Shown in pieces: positions 7,410 through 15,187 of a stretch of 40,340 bases of DNA. Under the pieces are notes generated by a model. That model did no database searches, had not been told where the DNA came from, and saw only the letters and a program-made list of their open reading frames with translations. Both the position numbers and the translations under genes were made by a program. Source of the DNA: Crocosphaera sp. GTDB lineage: Bacteria; Cyanobacteriota; Cyanobacteriia; Cyanobacteriales; Microcystaceae. The DNA lies in contig JASJDN010000039.1 in assembly GCA_030065205.1 (NCBI GenBank), positions 1 through 40,340 on the forward strand, read 5' to 3'. How positions within the stretch are numbered: position 1 is the stretch's first letter; the number at the start of each line of letters is the position of its first letter.

Positions 7410-8011
7410 TTAATTTCTTGAGGTATATCGACATTAGAAAGATTAGCCAAAGATTTGAGATGTTGAGTGCGAATCAATTCAGTAAAATTTAAAATAAAAC
7501 GTCCTTCTAATTTGGCAGCGTTTTCTACCCCTTCGAGAAGATTTTGTGCTGCTTCTACCTCTGTATAACCTCGCCTTAAAGCAACTTTTATTGCAGACTC
7601 ATCCGTATCTAATTCTCGTTGAATACTTTTATTATCTCGCCAAATTTGTCTAACTGAAATAGCGGTTAACCCGCCAGCAATTAACATTCCTATGGCATCC
7701 CCTTGACCTATTTCTACCACGAATCCAATCGTTCCAGCTAAGACAATTAACTGGTTAATATCTGGTTTAAACCAACGAATATTAATTAAAAAACTGGTAG
7801 CCCTTAATATTAATAAATCTCGTTGGCCCCTTGGTAGCCGTCGCCATAAATCAAAGTTAATATAAATCGGACGGCTTTCTCGATTCCAAGGAGGCGCAAA
7901 GGGCGCATCAATCACCTTTGACTGCTGAGGTTTGCTAACAATTTTTGTTAACATTCTCCCAGAAGCCGGCATTACATCTAATAAACGACTAATCTCAGCA
8001 TCAATACTCAT
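7406..8011 (-). CDS. DUF3318-like membrane-associated protein
   Basis: This 201-aa protein looks like the cyanobacterial DUF3318 family (from memory). The N-terminal block EISRLLDVMPASGRMLTKIV is the recognisable signature. Hydrophobic stretches at about 87-99 and 106-120 suggest one or two membrane helices or a hairpin. A basic helical region (about 121-175) follows. No catalytic motif is visible and the function is unknown. The TGA stop (7406-7408 on the plus strand) lies inside the GTCAC end of the adjacent TnpB relic, so the insertion may have set or trimmed the C-terminus. Confidence 0.8.
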   Translation of the reverse strand: MSIDAEISRLLDVMPASGRMLTKIVSKPQQSKVIDAPFAPPWNRESRPIYINFDLWRRLPRGQRDLLILRATSFLINIRWFKPDINQLIVLAGTIGFVVEIGQGDAIGMLIAGGLTAISVRQIWRDNKSIQRELDTDESAIKVALRRGYTEVEAAQNLLEGVENAAKLEGRFILNFTELIRTQHLKSLANLSNVDIPQEIK

Positions 8012-8038
8012 AAAAAAATAGCCAAAACCTATACTCTA

Positions 8039-8233
8039 TTATTGAGTATAGTGGGTTTGAGAGGTACCATCTTTAAGAAAACAATTTTCTAACAGTTGGA
8101 TTTTGTATAAATACCAAAAACGTTTCATCTCCCAAACCATAGGTTTACAGGGATCAAATAAAGGCTGGTTAACATAAGTCCAAATAGCCATTCCGAGATG
8201 TTTAAAACGCCATAAGTTTATTGATAATTTCAT
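8039..8233 (-). CDS. small aromatic-rich hypothetical protein
   Basis: This 64-aa product has an unusually high aromatic content (Trp x4, Tyr x4, Phe x4), with cores FKHLGMAIWTYVNQPLF and VWEMKRFWYLYKIQLL. These could be amphipathic or membrane-associated helices. AGGGA lies about 8 nt upstream of the ATG on the minus strand, giving a plausible ribosome binding site. It lies 27 nt upstream of the DUF3318-like gene on the same strand, so the two could be cotranscribed. I do not recognise the family. Being real rather than chance is about even to moderately likely. Confidence 0.5.
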   Translation of the reverse strand: MKLSINLWRFKHLGMAIWTYVNQPLFDPCKPMVWEMKRFWYLYKIQLLENCFLKDGTSQTHYTQ

Positions 8234-8691
8234 TGTAATTAAATCCCTAAGTATGTGTTAAAGTAAAACCATTAAGTGCTGTTTAAGAATTATTGGTTAT
8301 CCATATTAGATAACCTTTCTATTATCAATGTGACAGATTGGGGATAGATTTTGCTTGGTGACAAACACGGAATATTTTGCCAAAATTTACGGATACTCAG
8401 TATTTTCTAGGATTTGTGCCAAAAAACAACTTTTTCAAATTGCTACAATCCTTAATATGATTGACTTGCACTACTTAATATTTCCTAAAACTATGACTTT
8501 TTGATCTATAAAAATATTGCTTTAACTAATATTTTCAATTAGTAAATATACACATTTTTCCCTAAATAAGCTTAACTAATACCACTAATTAATATTTTGT
8601 AATATTGGATGAGTTCAGCTTTGCAGAGTAAAACTTTTCGCTTCTATTTGTTATAATTTTGTTACAGCACCTCTAGAATAGCCATAAATGA
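8234..8691. other. AT-rich intergenic region with one promoter-like element and one small hairpin
   Basis: No coding potential was seen in these 458 bases. GGTTATC at 8295-8301 pairs with GATAACC at 8309-8315 (7-nt loop). TTGTTATAAT at 8648-8657 is an extended -10 element pointing toward the antisense strand of folB, with no gene downstream on that strand. The rest is simple AT-rich sequence. Confidence 0.5.
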
Positions 8692-9051
8692 CTAACCTTT
8701 TGTGCGAGTAATATCAATGGTGATCTTACCACCAAAATCAGGAATAGGGGGAGAAAGTTTAGTTAATTTTACCCGAACTTGATTAACCTTTGATAAAGTG
8801 AGAAGCTCTTGAGCAATGATTTCGGTTAACTTTTCCACAAGAGCAACTTTTGTGGTTGTAATATGATGTTTAACAATAGCGATCGCTTGTCGATAATCTA
8901 CAGTATCATCAAGATTATCACTGGTACCAGCATCCTTTAAATCCACTCCTAAAATTAAATCTACTTCAAACCATTGTCCTAAAACTTGCTCTTCCGCTAA
9001 GTAACCAGTATAACCGTAACAACGAATGTCCGTCACTTCAATAAAATCCAT
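8692..9051 (-). CDS. folB: dihydroneopterin aldolase
   Basis: This 119-aa enzyme splits 7,8-dihydroneopterin to 6-hydroxymethyl-7,8-dihydropterin and glycolaldehyde in folate synthesis, as a cytoplasmic octamer. The ATG at 9051 gives the standard start MDFIEVTDIRCYGYTGYL. A longer in-frame start at 9147 would overlap the divergent rhomboid gene and add a non-homologous 32-residue leader. Family features include the early Glu/Tyr-Gly region (residues 5-16), TVDYRQAIAIV in the middle, the LVEKLTEIIAQELL helix and the terminal KLSPPIPDFGGKITI strand with the conserved Lys and Pro. Confidence 0.94.
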   Translation of the reverse strand: MDFIEVTDIRCYGYTGYLAEEQVLGQWFEVDLILGVDLKDAGTSDNLDDTVDYRQAIAIVKHHITTTKVALVEKLTEIIAQELLTLSKVNQVRVKLTKLSPPIPDFGGKITIDITRTKG

Positions 9052-9138
9052 TTCCGTTATTGCTTGAATCAAAATATTTAGACAAAATCTAGGTTCAATC
9101 GTTATGATTGTTAATAAGATAATTTTACTATAAATCCT

Positions 9139-9729
9139 ATGAGTCACTCACCAAATAATAATCTTTCTCGTGAAGTCAAGACCCAGATTACTATTTTAGG
9201 CAGTTTTGTCAGTATTTTTTGGATTACTGAACTTGTTGACATTTTTATTTTCAAAGGAAGGTTAAATCAATATGGTATTCAACCCCATAGTTTAATCGGC
9301 TTACGAGGTATTTTATTTGCTCCATTTCTTCATGGAGATTTACCCCACTTAATTAGTAATACTATCCCTTTTTTAGTTTTAGGATGGTTAGTGATGTTAC
9401 AAGAAACCAGTGATTTTTGGATTGTTACTATTTTAACTATGATAGTAGGAGGGTTAGGGGTATGGTTATTTGCTGCGCCTACTTCTATCCATATTGGTGC
9501 TAGTATTTTGATTTTTGGTTACTTAGGATTTTTATTATTACGAGGTTATTTCCAGCGCAATTTTGTCTCCATTTTTCTATCTGTATTAGTCGCTTTTCTG
9601 TATGGAGGATTAGTATTAGGAGTTTTACCTACAGCACCAGGAATTTCTTGGCAAGGTCACTTATTTGGCTTTTTGGGGGGTATTTTAGCAGCTAAATTAA
9701 TCGCGAATGAAAAACGATATTATTCTTAG
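9139..9729 (+). CDS. rhomboid family intramembrane serine protease
   Basis: This 196-aa polytopic membrane protein has about six hydrophobic helices. The rhomboid catalytic dyad is present: nucleophile S122 in HIGASILIFGYLG and base H174 in WQGHLFGFLGG. Oxyanion and helix-2 residues H70 and N74 lie in HGDLPHLISN. These proteases cut single-pass substrates inside the membrane; the substrate here is not known. Full length for the minimal six-helix type. Its stop overlaps the stop of the convergent DUF3352-like gene by 4 bp, leaving no room for an intergenic terminator. Confidence 0.93.
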   Translation: MSHSPNNNLSREVKTQITILGSFVSIFWITELVDIFIFKGRLNQYGIQPHSLIGLRGILFAPFLHGDLPHLISNTIPFLVLGWLVMLQETSDFWIVTILTMIVGGLGVWLFAAPTSIHIGASILIFGYLGFLLLRGYFQRNFVSIFLSVLVAFLYGGLVLGVLPTAPGISWQGHLFGFLGGILAAKLIANEKRYYS

Positions 9730-11375
9730 AAATTAGAATTAATGGACAAAAATATATCCAGTTGACTGGTAGATTTATCAGGAAAAGTAGCCGTTATTCC
9801 TAACCCTTTTATAGACTCTATAATAGGTTCGCTTTCTGGTGGAACTCCGCCAGTGAGTAACTGGTTTAATTGTTGAGAAACTTGTGAAAAATCAATATAA
9901 AAATAGCCTAAGTTATTAGAAGGCAAAAGAGATTTAATTTCGTTAAAGTTGGAATTTTCTAGTAAGTTTTCTTGATCTTTCGATTCGTTAATTGCTTCAA
10001 AAGATGTTCCCAATGTCACCATTAAATTTTTCTTATCTACCCATCCATAAGACATAACAACACCTTGTAAGGGTATTATCCATTCAACCACGTCAATTCC
10101 CTGAATATTTTTTTGGTTAGAAGTAACATTACCACTACTATTAGCAAATTGAGTTAACTTTTCTAAAGTATTATTAGCAGTTTGGCGATCGCTGGTTTCT
10201 AACATTACCATTCCCCCAACTCCTAAATTAGCAATTCCTCCCCGCTCTAACTCAATAATTCCTAATCCAAACTCTCCATCCATCCAGCTAAAAACTTCTC
10301 GATCTGCATCTAAATTAATACCACGAAATCCATTACGAATCTCTCTAACAAAACGATTAATTTCTTGATCTTCTTGGCCTGTTTCTACTAATTGATTCCA
10401 TCCTTGATCAATTCCTTGACCATTAGCTAATAGAAAGGTTTTTCCAGGAAACTCAGATAAGATATTACCAGGTACTGAACTCGGTATCTGATCGATTTTA
10501 TCAGGGTTCAGGTTAGCGATCGCTTGTAAATGTAATCCTTGTTTTTCTGCTCCAATTCCAATTAAAATTGATTCTACTTTATCTACCTGTTTCAAGCTTT
10601 TTTCTGGAATGGGTTGATCTATATTTTCTGAAAATTGTTCGATGGTTTTACTATAATTAGGAATATAAATATTTAGAAGAGTATTTTTAACCGAAAGAGA
10701 CTGTTTTAGCAATTCTTGGACTTCGGGTTTATCAGCATAAGAAGGCGCACCTTGAAAACTATCAATTGCTATCTCAATTGTATGATCTTTCTCGGCTACC
10801 ACTAAACGGTTGTCTAAAAAAGCAAAGCTAAAACTATCACCCGAGGATTCTTTTACTTTTGCAATCGTAACCTTTTGATATTCTCTGGTTTCTATTGTTA
10901 AGTTCTCTTCTTCTTTTAGTTTGTCAAAAAATTGTTTTGCTTTTATTTTATTTTTAACCCCAATCACCATTAAAAATTGTGCATTTTCAGGAATTGGTAA
11001 ACTTTGGCGAGGAGGTAGTATCGCAATAGTCACTCCATCTATCCAGGGTTGAATATCTTTTTCAAAAGAAATATCTTTATCCGACAAAGTTTCTTGATTC
11101 CATTCATCAAGACGGGTTTGAATGTCTTGTTTAGCTTCAGGACTTCCATATTGAGATAACTGTTGCCAAGCTTGTTCATTAGTGGAAAAATAACTACTTG
11201 CAAATGCTGATTCTGGAATCACCTCTGCTGCCATTAAAGGACTTATGGTTTGACTGGGAAGGAAGGGTAATTCTCCTTGAAAATAATAATAAGCACCCGC
11301 GCTTCCTGCTGCTACAATAGCTGTTAATCCAATCAGAGGAAGACAGCCTAAACCTGATTTATTACTACTCGACAT
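9726..11375 (-). CDS. DUF3352-like membrane-anchored protein
   Basis: This 549-aa protein looks like the cyanobacterial DUF3352 family (moderate to good certainty). A single hydrophobic helix at about residues 13-31, after a short polar N-terminus, would anchor it with the rest in the periplasm or lumen. The long soluble part shows repeated alternation of short beta strands and helices, such as NAQFLMVIGVKNKIKAKQFF and VGGMVMLETSDRQTANNTLEK. This suggests a tandem repeat of a ferredoxin-like fold. No enzyme motif is visible. It is convergent with the rhomboid gene, sharing 4 bp at the stops. Confidence 0.85.
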   Translation of the reverse strand: MSSSNKSGLGCLPLIGLTAIVAAGSAGAYYYFQGELPFLPSQTISPLMAAEVIPESAFASSYFSTNEQAWQQLSQYGSPEAKQDIQTRLDEWNQETLSDKDISFEKDIQPWIDGVTIAILPPRQSLPIPENAQFLMVIGVKNKIKAKQFFDKLKEEENLTIETREYQKVTIAKVKESSGDSFSFAFLDNRLVVAEKDHTIEIAIDSFQGAPSYADKPEVQELLKQSLSVKNTLLNIYIPNYSKTIEQFSENIDQPIPEKSLKQVDKVESILIGIGAEKQGLHLQAIANLNPDKIDQIPSSVPGNILSEFPGKTFLLANGQGIDQGWNQLVETGQEDQEINRFVREIRNGFRGINLDADREVFSWMDGEFGLGIIELERGGIANLGVGGMVMLETSDRQTANNTLEKLTQFANSSGNVTSNQKNIQGIDVVEWIIPLQGVVMSYGWVDKKNLMVTLGTSFEAINESKDQENLLENSNFNEIKSLLPSNNLGYFYIDFSQVSQQLNQLLTGGVPPESEPIIESIKGLGITATFPDKSTSQLDIFLSINSNF

Positions 11376-11605
11376 AAACTTTATCCATAATCATTATCTT
11401 TAATTATAATTAATTACTAATTAACTCCGAAATTAATAACCACGAATCAATCTTTTTTGTAATATTTCTTGATTAAAAAATGTAACTAAAATTATAAACA
11501 AAAAAATCTTAATCTTTTTTTATAAATATTATTTTGTACTTTATATTCAATGTTCTACCATATTACTAGAGTGTTTTATACGAATCACAAGAAATGGTTA
11601 TAATT

Positions 11606-12120
11606 ATGAAGAATCGTGAACAACAACTGTTTGATATAGTTTTTAATGATTTAATCAGTTTACCTGCATATAAACTAAAAAACAAATACTGAGAAATATT
11701 TCAAAGATATATTAATGCAGAATTTCAGAAAGCAATTAGAGAAAAGGAAGTAGAAAAACATTCTATAATAACTCCTGATAAGACTATAACTACTCAACGT
11801 ATTGCTGATATGTATCAAAAACCTAATCGATTACAGATTATTTGGTTTTCTTTTGCCTGGCTGCCTGATGGAGATAAAAATATAGGTTTAGTTTCAATTA
11901 TATCTTTTTTGATTAGTTTTCTGATTAGAACTAGGAATTTTTGGTTGATTTTATTTGGTGGAATTTCTCTATTAATTTTTTAATTTTCTTTTATAATATT
12001 CGGTGTTAAATTTAGTACATTTCACTCTTTTGTTAAAGGTACTTTTGATAAGGTAAATGGAATTTTTGATGAGACAAAAGACTATATTTTAAATAAGGAT
12101 TTTCGTCTGAGGGTCTTAAT
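11606..12120 (+). pseudogene. decayed gene for an unknown membrane protein
   Basis: One plus-strand frame is readable from the ATG at 11606 to about 12120, interrupted by TGA at 11690-11692 and TAA at 11981-11983. It begins MKNREQQLFDIVFNDLIS. After the first stop come a Lys/Glu-rich helix, TTQRIADMYQKPNRLQII, and a hydrophobic stretch around NFWLILFGGISLLIF that continues past the second stop as FSFIIFGVKF. Codon use stays gene-like across both stops, so this is a broken gene rather than chance. Family not recognised. Confidence 0.6.
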
Positions 12121-12324
12121 TTTTATAAAGAATTTGTTAAAGATAAGGATATACGTTTAGCAGATGCAATTCTTTGGTATCAAACAGGTAAAAATTCTAT
12201 GGAAAAAGCGGCAGAAATTGCTGACTTAAATCGTCGAGATTTTTTGGAAAAACTTGCTAATCAAAAAATTGATGTTTTTACTGTTGACTTCGAGGATCTA
12301 GAGGAAGAATTGAAGCGTGGCTAA
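12097..12324 (+). pseudogene. UPF0175-like antitoxin, truncated at the start
   Basis: The frame from 12097 to the TAA at 12322-12324 encodes a UPF0175-type antitoxin C-terminus: KDIRLADAILWYQTGKNSME, KAAEIADLNRRDFLEKLANQ, and the acidic end FTVDFEDLEEELKRG. These correspond to the family's Ala-Leu-x-x-Tyr / Gly-Lys-x-x-x-x-Lys-Ala-Ala-Glu helix-turn-helix region. A TAA at 12094 and no start codon precede it, so the N-terminal strand has been lost or fused to the upstream pseudogene. It overlaps the start of a toxin remnant by 8 nt. Confidence 0.65.
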
Positions 12325-12380
12325 ACTTTCTATTATCTGATCAAGTGATGAATCAAGCATTAGCTAAAGTAGGAGAATAA
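12317..12380 (+). pseudogene. DUF3368-like toxin remnant with internal deletion
   Basis: GTG at 12317 begins MAKLSII and stops at the TGA at 12338-12340. One frame over, SDQVMNQALAKVGE ends at the TAA at 12378-12380. These match the first and last residues expected of a DUF3368 (PIN-like) toxin, which normally has about 150 residues between them. The toxin body has therefore been deleted almost exactly. The start overlaps the antitoxin stop, as in intact UPF0175/DUF3368 pairs. Confidence 0.6.
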
Positions 12381-12425
12381 AAGTGATTTGAGTTTTAATT
12401 TTTTACCTAATAAGTATGGAAACTG

Positions 12426-13400
12426 CTATGATGATTTTTCTTCTTGAATCGCTGCTAAAACCTGAGAATGAATTGTCCCATTGGTGGCTAAGACACCGTA
12501 ATTATTAGTTAATTTTGCCCCCACAGAAAAATCTAAAGGTTTACCCTCTAAATCTGTCACTTTTCCCCCTGCTTCTTCCACAATAATTACCCCGGCTGCA
12601 TGATCCCAGATATTTTCTTTTTTGCCTTGAAATTGCGGCAGAGGAACCCGAGTATAAAAATGAGCATCTCCTCTGGCGATCGCCCCATATTTCGCCAATG
12701 AGTCCATCTGTTTAGCGATAGAAGTTAACCCTAAACGTTGATCCACAGCAGTTTGAACCTGGCGATCGCTATGAACCGATTCCACACTTTCAATGCGATA
12801 TAATTGCTCAAACTGGGACGACGGATCAACTTTGATCTTTCGAGGGGTTCCCCCTTCTAAGGGCATTTCTATCGTCCCTTTACCTCGAATCGCTAAGAAA
12901 ATCACACCATTTTTACCATCCTTTCTGGGAAAAGCAGGACAAGCTAACACCCCTAACTTTACTTCTCCCTCTTCTACTAAAGCCAACGCCACAGCATATT
13001 GATTCCCTCGAATAAACCCCTTCGTCCCATCAATGGGATCTAACGTCCAATACCGTTGGGCTACCTTACCGTTACCCCAGTTAATCCAATCCATTACATT
13101 GTCTGGAGTTGCGGTAGGAATACTTTGCTGTACCTGTTCAATAATTTGCTGATGGACTTCCTTTAACTCTGGTTGTTGTAGAAGGGTAGCATCTTCTTCT
13201 CCAATGACTGAATCATCAGGAAACACCTCCATCAACCCTTGACAGAGGATAGCTTGCGCCCCAAAATCTGCCACCGTTACGGGACTGGTATCAGCTTTTT
13301 TAACCGCTTTTCCCCCTTGAGTTTGTTGGACTCGTTGACAGAGTTTCGCTGCTTCTGTCACAATTCTCAAGGCTAATTCTTTCTCAGATTGATAACTCAT
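12426..13400 (-). CDS. 3'(2'),5'-bisphosphate nucleotidase (Hal2/CysQ type)
   Basis: This 324-aa enzyme of the inositol-monophosphatase superfamily hydrolyses PAP (and PAPS) to AMP (APS) plus phosphate, clearing a by-product of sulfate assimilation. Metal-binding motifs are present: E68/E69 in IGEED, DPIDGT at 121-126, and WDHAAG at about 265-270. TSPVTVADFGAQA near residue 38 is the family N-terminal signature. The length and the GNQYAVALALVE segment favour the Hal2-like nucleotidase over inositol monophosphatase. It lies 19 nt downstream of murF on the same strand. Confidence 0.92.
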   Translation of the reverse strand: MSYQSEKELALRIVTEAAKLCQRVQQTQGGKAVKKADTSPVTVADFGAQAILCQGLMEVFPDDSVIGEEDATLLQQPELKEVHQQIIEQVQQSIPTATPDNVMDWINWGNGKVAQRYWTLDPIDGTKGFIRGNQYAVALALVEEGEVKLGVLACPAFPRKDGKNGVIFLAIRGKGTIEMPLEGGTPRKIKVDPSSQFEQLYRIESVESVHSDRQVQTAVDQRLGLTSIAKQMDSLAKYGAIARGDAHFYTRVPLPQFQGKKENIWDHAAGVIIVEEAGGKVTDLEGKPLDFSVGAKLTNNYGVLATNGTIHSQVLAAIQEEKSS

Positions 13401-13419
13401 TTTTTAACAAAATTGTTCA

Positions 13420-14775
13420 TTATCTATTATCCATTACAGCACGAACTGCTTCGACCACACGGTTCAACCCCACAGAATTAGACGCTTTAAATAAAATGCG
13501 ATCGCCAGGTTGAATGACTTCGGTTAACTTTTGTATTAACTGTTCATGAGTTGAGAAACACTCGGTTTCAATGGTTTTGACCCCTTGAACGATGTTTTGA
13601 GCTTCAGGATCATCAACTAAGATAAAAAGACCATCAATGCCCAATGTTTCGGCTGTTTCCCCCACTTCCCGATGTAACTGGGCAGAGGCTTCCCCCAGTT
13701 CCTTCATCGTACCAAGAACCGCTAAATGACGCTTTCCTGGGGTATCTTTGAGCAGTTGTAAGGCTGCTTTCATGGACTCTAAGCCGGCGTTATAGGTTTC
13801 ATCAAGAAGGATGACATCATTTTTCAAGGAATATTGTTGCGATCGCCCTTGAGGAAGGTTAACCGTTACCCCTTGAGTTAAGGGATTCCAGTCTAAGTTT
13901 AACTGTTTTGTCACAGCCAAAGCGGCTAAATAATTCAAGGCATTGTGACGACCGGGTAATGGTAAAGGAAAATCCATGCCTTCTACCCTTAAGACTTGGT
14001 TTTCTAACAATTCTCCCGTAATATCACCTCCTTCCAGCCCATAGGTAATGGTTTTTCCTTGCCACACTGTTGCTGCTGTTTGCATCAGCCGATGATCATC
14101 ATGGTTAAGAATGGCTACGCTATCTTTGGGCATTTCCGCCAATAATTCACATTTTGCCTCTGCGATCGCCTGTCGTGATCCCAGTCGTCCAATATGGGCC
14201 GTTCCCACATTGGTAATAATAGCAATGGTAGGACGAGCAATTTGACTTAATAAAGCGATTTCTCCCCTCCCTCGCATCGCCATTTCAATCACAGCGTAGT
14301 CATGACTTGTTGTCAATTCTAATAGAGTTTTTGGGACACCTATTTCGTTATTGTAGTTAGCTTGGGTTTTATGAACCTTTCCATAAACCCGTAACACCCC
14401 AGCTATTAATTCTTTAGTGGTGGTCTTACCCACAGATCCGGTAATCCCGATGATAGGAATCTTAACCTGATTTCGCCACCAATTTGCAATTTCTTGATAA
14501 GCCATTAAGGTATCTTTAACAACAATTTGCGGAATTCTCTTAGTAGTTTTTACATAAACTTCATAATTAACGATTAGAGCAATTGCTCCTTTGTCAATTA
14601 CCTCATCTACAAACTGATGTCCATCAAATTTCTCTCCTTTTAAGGCAATAAAAACATCGTTTTCCTGTATAAATCTGCTATCAGTGCTGATTTTAGAGGC
14701 TAATTGATTAGACAAAAAACCTGGCTTGCTTTTTAAGCTTTTTTGCAAAATATTTGGGATTTCACTGATAATCAT
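13420..14775 (-). CDS. murF: UDP-MurNAc-tripeptide--D-Ala-D-Ala ligase
   Basis: This 451-aa cytoplasmic ligase adds D-Ala-D-Ala to UDP-N-acetylmuramoyl-tripeptide, the last cytoplasmic amino-acid addition in peptidoglycan synthesis. The ATP loop GITGSVGKTTT lies at 110-120. ANYNNEIGVPKTLL and the DETYNAGLESMKAAL segment (the Mur-ligase DxYNAxPxS region) mark MurF. The terminal domain ends FKASNSVGLNRVVE, where most relatives have G-S-R/N-x-x-x-M. A CRP-like palindrome lies 68 bp upstream of the start. The nucleotidase gene follows after 19 nt and may be cotranscribed. Confidence 0.96.
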   Translation of the reverse strand: MIISEIPNILQKSLKSKPGFLSNQLASKISTDSRFIQENDVFIALKGEKFDGHQFVDEVIDKGAIALIVNYEVYVKTTKRIPQIVVKDTLMAYQEIANWWRNQVKIPIIGITGSVGKTTTKELIAGVLRVYGKVHKTQANYNNEIGVPKTLLELTTSHDYAVIEMAMRGRGEIALLSQIARPTIAIITNVGTAHIGRLGSRQAIAEAKCELLAEMPKDSVAILNHDDHRLMQTAATVWQGKTITYGLEGGDITGELLENQVLRVEGMDFPLPLPGRHNALNYLAALAVTKQLNLDWNPLTQGVTVNLPQGRSQQYSLKNDVILLDETYNAGLESMKAALQLLKDTPGKRHLAVLGTMKELGEASAQLHREVGETAETLGIDGLFILVDDPEAQNIVQGVKTIETECFSTHEQLIQKLTEVIQPGDRILFKASNSVGLNRVVEAVRAVMDNR

Positions 14776-14842
14776 AGTGGTTTCTTGGGATGTACACTTA
14801 GGAGATTTTAGGAGAATTGCTGAGTAAAAAAAATATAAACTT

Positions 14843-14858
14843 CGTGATCAGGATCACA
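14843..14858. promoter_or_regulatory. CRP-like operator palindrome
   Basis: CGTGATCAGGATCACA fits the TGTGA-N6-TCACA consensus of CRP/SYCRP1-type regulators at 9 of 10 positions. Its core GTGATC-AG-GATCAC is a perfect palindrome. It sits 68 bp upstream of murF and 163 bp upstream of the TATAAT of the divergent transcript. Confidence 0.4.
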
Positions 14859-15016
14859 TACAAAAGGTGTTCTTTTCCGTTACTTTAAGGAATGTCTTTA
14901 CAAAACAAAGATCATTCAGTAAATTATGTTTAACTGTGACCTTTATCAAAGCGGTTTTAGCTGATCCAACGATAAACAAACTTGGGAAGAGAAAACTTTT
15001 TAACTTCTTTCCAAAA

Positions 15017-15026
15017 TTGTTATAAT
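15017..15026 (+). promoter_or_regulatory. extended -10 promoter TTGTTATAAT for the 429-aa protein gene
   Basis: A perfect TATAAT at 15021-15026 has the extended TG at 15018-15019. The predicted start is near 15033, giving a leader of about 155 nt. The divergent interval 14776-15187 holds this element, the CRP-like palindrome at 14843-14858 and no convincing gene. Confidence 0.5.
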
Positions 15027-15187
15027 GTGGGAGCAAGACAACAAACACTGTTGACCAAAACCAAACAGCTAAAAATGCTTGAGCAACTTTTATCATCAAA
15101 CCAAAAGCGGGCGATAAATTTACCTATAACCTAAACGGAATTTTACAGCCCCAGGTTGAATTAATCAATTGAAATGGGCTGACGGCC

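Noticed and set aside
9052-9147. Longer start for folB
   Set aside because: It overlaps the divergent rhomboid gene and adds residues unlike the family.
14854-15099. 81-codon minus-strand frame
   Set aside because: It overlaps the CRP-like site and the promoter of the plus-strand gene, has no ribosome site and no recognisable protein character.
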